Of a DNA stretch of 6,214 bases, positions 1-5,963 are shown piece after piece. Under the pieces are notes generated by a model. The model made no database searches, was not told where the DNA came from, and saw nothing but the letters and a program-made list of their open reading frames with translations. The position numbers were made by a program, and so were the translations under genes. The stretch lies in contig JANQHA010000301.1 of assembly GCA_028282865.1 (NCBI GenBank), positions 1 to 6,214 of the forward strand, in the 5' to 3' direction. This DNA comes from Oligoflexales bacterium (GTDB lineage: Bacteria; Bdellovibrionota_B; Oligoflexia; Oligoflexales; CACXFL01). Numbering within the stretch: the stretch's first letter is position 1; each line of letters begins with the position of its first letter.

Positions 1-930
1 CTGACAGGAATGATTGGTGGCGGTTGCTACGATCAGACAGCTGCCGAAATCGCTCGCGAGAGCCACAACTCTCGGAGTGTTCGCATCCATAAATTCGATC
101 TAGTTGATGATGATCCGATTTACGGTTCCCAAACCGGCTGTAATGGGATCACTTGGGTATTATTTCAGCCGGTAACTGAGGAGCTCAGCAATCTACTCCG
201 CACCTCGAGACTGGTCCATTCAGGCATTTTTGGAGTCGTCTATCAAGAGACAGAAATAGGGTACATTTCTGACGGTTCTAGAAAGACGCTAGAACAAATA
301 CTCACCCAGTATCCACAGTTAGCGGCAGAGTTTCGCGCCGGCTATCAAGAGTCCAAGCGAAGTAAAAAGAGTATCGCTCAAACACCTAATGGCTCAGCTA
401 TCAACATCCTATGGGAATACATAGCTACACCAACAAAGATTATCATTTTTGGTTGTGGACCAGATGCGGTACCAGTCTACCGAATCGCAAACGAGTTGGG
501 GTGGAAAGTTACACTAGTCGATCATCGTCAGTATTTTACTGAACAGGAACACTTCAGCGCCGCTCAGGTTATTTTAAGCCGCCCCGAAGATTTTGACTTC
601 AATCAGCTAATTGATACCGATACAGCTGTGCTTCTTATGAGCCATAATTACCAAATAGATAAACAGTCCTTGAGTCACCTTATCAATAGTGATGCTATCT
701 ATATCGGAATGCTTGGAGCTAAATCTCGATGTAAACGCATGATTCATGAGCTATTAGAAGAAGGTTATGAAGTGCCAGAAAGCTTTCTAGATAAATTTTT
801 CTCTCCTGTGGGCATAGATTTAGCGGGTGACAACCCCGAGACTATAGCGCTTTCAATCGTCGCAGAAATCTCATATGTTGTAAATCATGGCAGTGCAAAC
901 TCGAAGCGGATTAATTTTAAGGAATCGTGA
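1..930 (+). CDS. xdhC: XdhC/CoxI-family molybdenum cofactor maturation protein (5'-truncated by window edge)
   Basis: Proteins of this family bind the molybdenum cofactor in the cytoplasm, help replace an oxo ligand by sulfur, and deliver the cofactor to xanthine-dehydrogenase-type enzymes. The reading frame is open from base 1. The ATG at 10 lies inside the family's conserved N-terminal motif (here LTGMIGGGCYD, matching the usual G-x-I-x-GGC-E), so it is not the real start; perhaps 60-100 residues are missing. Counting from that ATG, the N-terminal XdhC/CoxI domain continues through TGCNGITWVLFQPV (42-55). A Rossmann-type C-terminal domain starts at IIIFGCGPDAVPVYRIA (144-160), followed by VTLVDHR (167-173), LLMSHNYQID (208-217), YIGMLGAKSR (231-240), SPVGIDLAGDNPETIALSI (265-283) and AEI. 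The stop TGA overlaps the next gene's ATG by one base, indicating translational coupling with the large subunit it presumably matures. The family call is firm; its specific client is inferred from position. Confidence 0.93.
   Translation: MTGMIGGGCYDQTAAEIARESHNSRSVRIHKFDLVDDDPIYGSQTGCNGITWVLFQPVTEELSNLLRTSRLVHSGIFGVVYQETEIGYISDGSRKTLEQILTQYPQLAAEFRAGYQESKRSKKSIAQTPNGSAINILWEYIATPTKIIIFGCGPDAVPVYRIANELGWKVTLVDHRQYFTEQEHFSAAQVILSRPEDFDFNQLIDTDTAVLLMSHNYQIDKQSLSHLINSDAIYIGMLGAKSRCKRMIHELLEEGYEVPESFLDKFFSPVGIDLAGDNPETIALSIVAEISYVVNHGSANSKRINFKES
919..923 (+). promoter_or_regulatory. Ribosome binding site that decides the start of the molybdoenzyme gene
   Basis: AAGGA lies inside the end of xdhC, six bases before the ATG at 930. 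A GTG at 927 is in frame and directly precedes that ATG, but it would leave only three bases of spacing. The ATG in the TGATG overlap is therefore the better start. Confidence 0.6.
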
Positions 931-3131
931 TGGAATCGACTAGATTTACCCGTAGAAGTTTTATAAAGCTAACCACCGAGGCGACCGGAGGGCTTCTAGT
1001 AAGTATGTCCCTTCCCTCACTCGCTGCAGCTAATACCTCCGGTAGCGATTTTACCCCTAATGCCTGGTTGCGAATCAGCCCTGACGGCACGACCCATTTT
1101 TCATTAAGTAAGGCAGAAATGGGCCAAGGAGTCATGACCTCGCTAGCAATGCTTATCGCAGAGGAGCTTGATGTCGATTTAGCGAGTCTCAAAGTTGAAT
1201 TTGCACCCGTAAGTCCTGAATATAAAGACCCTGAGTTTGGGTTGCAGATGACTGGGGGTAGCTCCAGTGTAAGAACTTCTTACGAGCCATTAAGAAGAGC
1301 AGGGGCTGTCACTAGAGATATACTAATAAGTGCAGCCGCTAAAAAATGGCAGGTGCCAAAGGCCCAGTGCTACACCGAAAAGGGAGTAATCTTTGACCGG
1401 AAATCGTCTAGTTCACTAAAATATAGCGACTTAGCTTCGATAGCAGCAAACATTCCAATTCCAGAAAACGTTGCAATAAAAGGCAAATCTCAGTTTAAAA
1501 TTATAGGAACCAACCCACGGCGTCTAGACAATCAAGATAAAATTTCTGGAAAAGCAGTCTTTGGTGTCGATATAGAGCGAGAAGACTGCTTAGTGGCAGT
1601 CGTGATTAGAAACTCATTTGGAAGAAAGATAGCAAGCTTTGACTCCAAGGCCGCAACCAAGCTCCCAGGAGTGGTAGCTGTATTTGAGATATCAACAGGA
1701 GTCGCAGTAGTCGCCGATCACTACTGGAACGCACAAAAAGCATCTCAGGCTATCAGTATAGATTGGAAGGTAAGTAAGGATATTCCAAGCGAGACTGCAG
1801 GCATATTTAAACATTTCGAAAAAGACTTTTCTGAGTCTGGGCACAGCTTTCTATACCGAGGTAACATCGAAAAGGCCTCAGAAGCTAATAAAGATTCTTC
1901 TGGAACGTTTTTACAAGCAGAATACAAAATACCATATATGGCCCACGCGACTATGGAGCCAGGCAATGCAACCGCGCACGTGCAAAGAGATCGCTGCGAC
2001 GTCTGGGCACCGACTCAAGCGCCAGAGTTAGCCCATGTGCTTGCAACCGAAGTGACTGGACTTCCGAGAGAAAAGGTTCACATACACACGACCTTTCTTG
2101 GAGGAGGTTTTGGCCGTAGACTGGCCCAAGATTACGTCATCGAAGCAGTGGAAATATCTAAAAAACTCGGTAAGCCTGTTCGGATGCAGATGTCGAGAGA
2201 AGATGACATAAAACACGATATCTATCGACCAGGAGGGCTCCACCGATTAGAGGCATCGATATCTCATTCGGGTATCCTCGAAACTTGGCAGCACAAAATA
2301 GTTGGTCCTTCGATCCTAGCCCAAGTTGCACCCCAATGGGCTGGAGCTATGCTACCGGAGTGGGCTCCGCAATTTGTCAAGAAGCTTGCGCGCTGGGGGA
2401 TCGAAACTTTTTATGACATTTCTGACAATGACCCTACCTCTGTTGAAGGAACCCATGAAGACAACTATTCCATAGCTCACCAAAAGGTTGACTATGTTCT
2501 AAGCGACCCTGGCGTTCCAATCGGTTTTTGGCGTTCGGTAGGCCATTCGTACACCGGGTTTGTAGTCGAAAGCTTTATCGATGAAGTGGCCCACAAGTTA
2601 AAGCAAGACCCCTACTCATACCGAAGAGACTTGTTAAAAAGCCAGCCCAGACGATTAAACGTCTTAGATCTAGCTGCAAAGAAAGCTAGCTGGGGAAAGA
2701 ATAAAGACATTTATCAGGGCATCGCACAGACGTTAGCTTTCGGCAGCTACACTGCACAAGTCGTCGATGTGAAAGTCATAGATGGTGAAGTTAAAGTCAC
2801 GCGTGTGGTTTGCGCAATCGACTGCGGCTCGGTAATTCATCCCGACAATGTTATTGCCCAAATCGAAGGTTCAATTATCTTCGCTTTAAGTGCAGCTCTG
2901 AAAGATGCCATCACGTTCAAAGACGGCCAAGTAGAGCAATCAAACTTCCACGACTACCGACTGCTTCGGTCAAATGAAACGCCTGAGATAGATGTTATTC
3001 TGGTAGATAGTAATGAAGACCCTCAGGGAGTTGGCGAACCAGGTGTTCCTCCACTAGCCCCGGCACTAGCAAATGCGTTGTTTGCTGCAACGGGGAGAAG
3101 GCAGAGGGAGTTACCATTAAAGTTTAATTAA
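930..3131 (+). CDS. Tat-exported xanthine dehydrogenase family molybdopterin-binding subunit, IorB-like
   Basis: This is the large catalytic subunit of a molybdenum hydroxylase, closest in motifs to the beta subunit of isoquinoline 1-oxidoreductase and related aldehyde or N-heterocycle dehydrogenases. The 733-residue length is normal for that branch. The N terminus has a twin-arginine signal (TRRSFIKL, residues 7-14), a hydrophobic stretch and a likely cleavage near SLAAA (30-34), so the folded enzyme should be periplasmic. Family landmarks in order: AEMGQGVMTSLA (62-73), GTNPRRLDNQDKISGKAVFG (193-212), YKIPYMAHATMEPGN (332-346), GGGFGRR (391-397), MSREDDIKHDIYRPGG (421-436), FWRSVGHSYTGFVVESFIDE (533-552), and GVGEPGVPPLAPALANALFA (700-719). 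The Glu of GVGE (residue 703) is the expected catalytic base. No frameshift or missing motif was seen. The substrate cannot be read from the sequence. Electrons would need a separate [2Fe-2S] subunit, which is not in this window. The gene is coupled to xdhC upstream and faces a convergent gene downstream. Confidence 0.94.
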   Translation: MESTRFTRRSFIKLTTEATGGLLVSMSLPSLAAANTSGSDFTPNAWLRISPDGTTHFSLSKAEMGQGVMTSLAMLIAEELDVDLASLKVEFAPVSPEYKDPEFGLQMTGGSSSVRTSYEPLRRAGAVTRDILISAAAKKWQVPKAQCYTEKGVIFDRKSSSSLKYSDLASIAANIPIPENVAIKGKSQFKIIGTNPRRLDNQDKISGKAVFGVDIEREDCLVAVVIRNSFGRKIASFDSKAATKLPGVVAVFEISTGVAVVADHYWNAQKASQAISIDWKVSKDIPSETAGIFKHFEKDFSESGHSFLYRGNIEKASEANKDSSGTFLQAEYKIPYMAHATMEPGNATAHVQRDRCDVWAPTQAPELAHVLATEVTGLPREKVHIHTTFLGGGFGRRLAQDYVIEAVEISKKLGKPVRMQMSREDDIKHDIYRPGGLHRLEASISHSGILETWQHKIVGPSILAQVAPQWAGAMLPEWAPQFVKKLARWGIETFYDISDNDPTSVEGTHEDNYSIAHQKVDYVLSDPGVPIGFWRSVGHSYTGFVVESFIDEVAHKLKQDPYSYRRDLLKSQPRRLNVLDLAAKKASWGKNKDIYQGIAQTLAFGSYTAQVVDVKVIDGEVKVTRVVCAIDCGSVIHPDNVIAQIEGSIIFALSAALKDAITFKDGQVEQSNFHDYRLLRSNETPEIDVILVDSNEDPQGVGEPGVPPLAPALANALFAATGRRQRELPLKFN

Positions 3132-3147
3132 ATATAACCTCATTTTT

Positions 3148-4749
3148 CTATTTAACCTGAAAATCAAAGACCCCTTCTAAAATATCGCCCATGTTAGCTT
3201 TAGATATTTTATAAACCCATGGATTTTTGGCTTTACTATCAATAAATAAATAGTAGGGTTCAGCTTTCATTGTGAATGGATTAGGACCGACACCATAACC
3301 AACGATTGTAATAGCGTGCCTAACACCAACCTTCCTAAACTTCACCCAACGCCCAAAAACAGTTCTACTTTCTGAAGAAATAACTGCAGATACTGGGTGC
3401 CCTAGGTCAAGGAGTGAGGTTACAATTTCGGGAGATATGTGTGTACCATCTTTAAAGCCAAAACTAATAAAGTTTTTTAACTTAATTTTTTCGTCGCTAG
3501 TTGAGCAAAATTCTAATCGATGAATTTTCGGCGGTAACAATGTTGTCTCGGGAAGAATACCGAGATCCCAGTCCCAAGATCCTGAGGCTATCTCTTTATC
3601 ATATTTACGCAATGTCGAGCAGCTAGGTAAACTAAATTCCTTTAACTCATTCGAATCGTCTAGATATACGAGTTGTTGGTAAACTGTCCAAGGAGAGACT
3701 TTTAGCAAGCTTTTATTAGCAGATAATTTCTGTTGAATAGAGCGGGCAAAGGTAAATCCGACACATGCAGACGAATCACCTTGACTTTGAGGTTTTTCGA
3801 ATAGTTTTGAGAGGTCGATCGCTTGCATATTTTCCCTTTTACGATCGATTCTTTTAAAGTTAGAAATAAATCTAGCTGCTTCTTGAGAAAGAGGTTTTTT
3901 CTGTAGGTCATTCTGCTTCTTAGACAAGCTAGCATTTTTCTCAATAGGAAAACTCGATTTCTTGTCACTTTCTTTCTTTTGCGCTAAGGATGCTTTCATT
4001 AACCTAACTTGTTCAACTGTAATATTTAAGCTCCTATACTTTTTCACAAAGGTTGCAGGGTCCATAGATTTAATATCAGAACGTAATTTATCTGTACCTA
4101 TCTCTCTCTCACCAGTGAGTGCCTCCACGATCACGGAGTATATACCGGGCTCTTGTTCTGGCGGCCTAGAAGGAGGTATATGCCTCCCCCCTAGGAGACC
4201 TCCTCCTCTCCTTCTTTTGGACTCACGGCTCAAAAACCCACCAGACTGAGATTTTCTTTCTGTTTGAATATGCCAATTCAACTCATTGATATTTGATATT
4301 GGGCTATAGGAAAGACCGTCATCGCCCGCTATCACCTTTTTAAGAAGAGAGGTAAAATCTGCTATGTAGGTTTGATTCCTCATAACTATTTTGGCTTTTG
4401 CAGTCTTCTGCCATTCAAGATCAGGGCTACTCGCAGTAGTATAGTGACTTTCCGCATGTATCGCTGATATTAAAGTACGAATAAATAGCGCATCATTATA
4501 GCGATTATATTTCTTTTGAAGGTTATTAGCCTTCTTCTTCGATACCGCCGAATCAGGAAACAAGCTTTGAACACGAACATAAACAGCCCTCTCCAAAGAA
4601 AAAGAGCGAATGTCCTCCGAAAGATACTTCTCAAGATCCGCAACTGTACTAATTTCGGTCTCTGATAATGAAGAATTGACTCGAGGCTTACAAGAGGTCA
4701 AATAAAATATAAATAAGATAGTGAATAGAGCCGATTTAGTAATAGCCAT
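3148..4749 (-). CDS. Predicted lipoprotein with C-terminal papain-like (C1A) cysteine protease domain
   Basis: The 533-residue protein starts with a lipoprotein signal peptide ending in the lipobox LTSC (Cys20), so it should be anchored in the cell envelope; Lys21 after the Cys does not suggest inner-membrane retention. Residues 21-170 are a mostly helical, unrecognised region. Residues 174-201 form a basic, Gly/Pro-rich linker (KRRRGGGLLGGRHIPP). Residues 202-315 are highly charged. The papain-like domain covers about 316-533: QGDSSACVGFTFA places the oxyanion-hole Gln at 323 and the catalytic Cys at 329 with papain's exact Q-x5-C spacing. HAITIVGYG places the catalytic His at 478, and YYLFIDSKAKNPW puts Asp504 where papain has the Asn of NSWG. 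The protease call rests on these motifs, and substrate and activity are unknown. The start ATG gives a clean signal peptide, although the nearest SD-like AGGA (4764-4767) is 14 bases away. The gene lies 68 bases after the HPt-like gene on the same strand, so co-transcription is plausible. It appears more A+T-rich than the molybdoenzyme genes, apart from one G+C-rich patch in the linker. Confidence 0.8.
   Translation of the reverse strand: MAITKSALFTILFIFYLTSCKPRVNSSLSETEISTVADLEKYLSEDIRSFSLERAVYVRVQSLFPDSAVSKKKANNLQKKYNRYNDALFIRTLISAIHAESHYTTASSPDLEWQKTAKAKIVMRNQTYIADFTSLLKKVIAGDDGLSYSPISNINELNWHIQTERKSQSGGFLSRESKRRRGGGLLGGRHIPPSRPPEQEPGIYSVIVEALTGEREIGTDKLRSDIKSMDPATFVKKYRSLNITVEQVRLMKASLAQKKESDKKSSFPIEKNASLSKKQNDLQKKPLSQEAARFISNFKRIDRKRENMQAIDLSKLFEKPQSQGDSSACVGFTFARSIQQKLSANKSLLKVSPWTVYQQLVYLDDSNELKEFSLPSCSTLRKYDKEIASGSWDWDLGILPETTLLPPKIHRLEFCSTSDEKIKLKNFISFGFKDGTHISPEIVTSLLDLGHPVSAVISSESRTVFGRWVKFRKVGVRHAITIVGYGVGPNPFTMKAEPYYLFIDSKAKNPWVYKISKANMGDILEGVFDFQVK
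4165..4195. repeat. G+C-rich inverted repeat inside the protease gene
   Basis: CCTAG (4165-4169) pairs with CTAGG (4191-4195), and GGAGG (4172-4176) pairs with CCTCC (4183-4187). The stems are separated by an AA/CCC internal loop, and the terminal loop is six bases. A further AGGAGGT (4171-4177) can pair instead with ACCTCCT (4198-4204). The repeat lies in the part encoding the Gly/Arg/Pro-rich linker and stands out from the A+T-rich gene around it. In the mRNA, the side encoding the Arg/Gly run is purine-rich with several GGAGG-like tracts. It could be an RNA hairpin or a by-product of the amino-acid composition. Confidence 0.5.
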
Positions 4750-4817
4750 TGATATTTTGATAATCCTACACGGTTATTGGAAAATAATTAACCAGGAAAA
4801 AGTTCAATTTATACAGC

Positions 4818-5249
4818 TCAAGCAATCCGTAAAGTATCTTTCACTTCGGAAAATTGTCGCAGCAGATCATCATGCAGACCTTGGGCTCCACTAAAGCTTC
4901 CCTGACGAGCGATGATTTGAACTTGATAACAAAGTCGCATCATTTGAGTTGCCCCTAGGTCAGAGCAAAGCCCAGTCAACACCGCCGCGTGAGCTTCGGT
5001 ATCAGCGCGATCTTTCTTAGCAATTGCAGCTTGCAGCTGATTCAGTTCGTTTTCTACCTGGTCTGTATATTTTAGGATTTGCGTAGATATTTTTTTTAGG
5101 TCTTCAGATCCCTGAAGGTTTTCTATCACATTCAATATCGTGGGAGTGCCTTTTTGATTATCTTTAGAATCGTTATCATCAGCCCCTCCTCGTCTTGCGG
5201 CGGGTGTAATAATGGTCTTATTAGAATCTAATCTTTTACCTGAACTCAT
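4818..5249 (-). CDS. Small hypothetical protein with degenerate HPt-like helical domain
   Basis: The 143-residue protein has no signal peptide and should be cytoplasmic. Residues 1-45 are polar, charged and probably disordered. Residues 48-140 look all-helical, and the second half has the pattern of a histidine-phosphotransfer domain: LTGLCSDLGATQMMRLCYQV (91-110), IIARQGSF and a closing amphipathic helix around LLRQFSEVKDTL (129-140). This resembles the HPt consensus AH-x-LKG-x4-LGA, where a surface His takes phosphate from a histidine kinase or response regulator. When aligned on LGA, the phospho-accepting His position is Ala89 and the Lys of LKG is Thr92; the only nearby His (87) is two residues early. 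It may therefore be a non-phosphorylatable HPt-fold protein, or an unrelated helical bundle. A strong Shine-Dalgarno sequence fixes the ATG, and a candidate sigma-54 promoter lies about 57 bases upstream of it. The papain-like lipoprotein gene follows. The gene is well supported; the domain assignment is tentative. Confidence 0.72.
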   Translation of the reverse strand: MSSGKRLDSNKTIITPAARRGGADDNDSKDNQKGTPTILNVIENLQGSEDLKKISTQILKYTDQVENELNQLQAAIAKKDRADTEAHAAVLTGLCSDLGATQMMRLCYQVQIIARQGSFSGAQGLHDDLLRQFSEVKDTLRIA

Positions 5250-5252
5250 GCT

Positions 5253-5260
5253 ACCTCCTT
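5253..5260 (-). promoter_or_regulatory. Very strong Shine-Dalgarno sequence
   Basis: AAGGAGGT on the minus strand is a full match to the anti-SD end of 16S rRNA and ends three bases before the ATG of the HPt-like gene. It fixes the start and predicts efficient translation. It is much stronger than the sites of the other genes here. Confidence 0.8.
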
Positions 5261-5305
5261 ACAACACGAAACACTCTGACCTTTAGGTGTACATTATTAT
5301 ATTCT

Positions 5306-5321
5306 AGCAGATTTCGCGCCA
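5306..5321 (-). promoter_or_regulatory. Candidate sigma-54 (-24/-12) promoter
   Basis: On the minus strand the sequence TGGCGCGAAATCTGCT matches the sigma-54 consensus TGGCACG-N4-TTGCW at all but two fixed positions. It keeps the essential GG and GC with ten bases between them. Transcription would start near 5295, giving a leader of about 45 bases to the HPt-like gene. A TATAAT sequence (5296-5301, minus strand) lies just downstream, but no convincing -35 hexamer sits 16-18 bases before it. Sigma-54 promoters need an enhancer-binding activator, and dyads lie upstream where one could bind. Confidence 0.6.
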
Positions 5322-5392
5322 CTTTTAATACAAACAATATCAATATGTTACACGAAAATATGAGGAAAGTGTGAGGTTAAAACACCACAAAC

Positions 5393-5416
5393 ACCTATTT
5401 AGGTAGTCAATTTGAC
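5393..5416. promoter_or_regulatory. Two adjacent small dyads, possible activator binding region
   Basis: ACCTA-TT-TAGGT (5393-5404) is followed directly by GTCAA-T-TTGAC (5406-5416). Both are perfect inverted repeats of five-base arms. They lie about 100-120 bases upstream of the predicted sigma-54 transcription start, the usual distance for enhancer-binding proteins. AGGTAG (5401-5406) also repeats inverted as CTACCT (5427-5432). Short dyads occur by chance in A+T-rich DNA, so the functional claim is an inference. Confidence 0.3.
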
Positions 5417-5469
5417 AACGCAGATTCTACCTGGCAGTGGAAAGATAATAAAACTATTGGAGGATAATC

Positions 5470-5952
5470 TTAGTTGCAGCCGTAATGAAATGAAGTGATC
5501 GTTAGAGTAAAGCCAAGCGTTTGATCCTGCTGACCTGGATAACGACAAGTTGCAGTGACCTGGTACTCACCTTCATACTCGTAGCCCTTTTCAAAACTAG
5601 GACCTACCTCAGTATAACCATCACCAAAGTTCCAAAAGACTTCACCGGAGTTATTCGGGCCACACTGATAGGCATTAAACGGCACACACTCGCCCACTTC
5701 GGCAGTATGAAAGGACTGAATATAAAAGCCATCACCATAAACAGTGATTTGATTTCCTGATATTTCTTCTCTAGGACCAATAGGTGTACTGATAGGATCA
5801 GGCTGCGGCTGAATAGGATGCGCTGGTTCACCAAATTTCTGGCCATCATCAACCGAAGGGTTTGCTGTCCGGCTCTTAGTAACACGGTATTTTGCACAAC
5901 CAGAAAGCTGAGCAACGCTACTAAACAAAAATATTAAAATTATAAACCTCAC
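5470..5952 (-). CDS. PKD-domain lipoprotein
   Basis: This small envelope lipoprotein has 160 residues from the chosen GTG start. The signal peptide MRFIILIFLFSSVAQLSGC ends in the lipobox LSGC (Cys19). Ala follows the Cys, so outer-membrane sorting is likely under the usual rule. Residues about 25-65 are a Pro-rich, probably flexible tether (PIQPQPDPISTPIGP). The rest, about 68-155, is a beta-rich domain with the PKD signature: VFWNFGDGYTEVGPSF (105-120) followed by YEYEGEYQVTATC (124-136). PKD domains are immunoglobulin-like folds of surface proteins, used for binding or spacing rather than catalysis. Four cysteines in the mature domain could form disulfides. An in-frame GTG at 5961, immediately after the previous stop, would add three residues. 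GTG at 5952 is preferred because AGGTGG lies five bases before it. The gene follows the OmpA-family gene almost without a gap, suggesting one operon. Confidence 0.82.
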   Translation of the reverse strand: MRFIILIFLFSSVAQLSGCAKYRVTKSRTANPSVDDGQKFGEPAHPIQPQPDPISTPIGPREEISGNQITVYGDGFYIQSFHTAEVGECVPFNAYQCGPNNSGEVFWNFGDGYTEVGPSFEKGYEYEGEYQVTATCRYPGQQDQTLGFTLTITSFHYGCN

Positions 5953-5957
5953 AACAA

Positions 5958-5963
5958 CCACCT
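5958..5963 (-). promoter_or_regulatory. Shine-Dalgarno-like site deciding the PKD lipoprotein start
   Basis: AGGTGG on the minus strand overlaps the TAG stop of the OmpA-family gene and lies five bases before the GTG at 5952. The alternative GTG at 5961 overlaps this site and has no good site of its own. Confidence 0.45.

Larger units (their letters stand above)
5250..5469. other. 220-base intergenic regulatory region
   Basis: This is the largest gap in the window, between the PKD lipoprotein gene and the HPt-like gene, both on the minus strand. Besides the Shine-Dalgarno sequence, the sigma-54-like element and the dyads listed separately, it holds the palindrome ACCT-TT-AGGT (5279-5288) within the predicted leader. 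No convincing small gene was seen. No hairpin followed by a T run that would end the upstream transcript was found either. Confidence 0.5.

Noticed and set aside
917..1192. 91-residue open frame on the minus strand over the start of the molybdoenzyme gene
   Set aside because: It is the antisense shadow of a well-supported gene with clear family motifs, and it has no recognisable domain or ribosome site.
3132..3147. Bidirectional terminator between the convergent genes
   Set aside because: The 16-base gap and its flanks are A/T-rich, but I could find no inverted repeat able to form a stable stem.
3962..4249. 95-residue plus-strand open frame with a Pro/Leu-rich tail, opposite the protease linker
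   Set aside because: It lies antisense to the G+C-rich linker of the protease gene. The low-complexity tail is the complement of the Gly/Arg codons, and there is no independent support.
4772..4793. Possible hairpin GGTTA...TAACC between the HPt-like and protease genes
   Set aside because: The stem is only five base pairs, or seven with a bulge. It is A+T-rich and has no T run after it in the direction of transcription, so it is not a convincing terminator.
5296..5301. TATAAT as a sigma-70 -10 box for the HPt-like gene
   Set aside because: The hexamer is perfect, but no acceptable -35 hexamer lies 16-18 bases upstream and the DNA is A+T-rich. The sigma-54-like element just upstream explains the position better, though a dual promoter is not excluded.
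5521..5915. Open frames on both strands overlapping the PKD lipoprotein gene
   Set aside because: The frame at 5470-5952 has a lipobox signal peptide and a PKD signature; the overlapping frames have neither.
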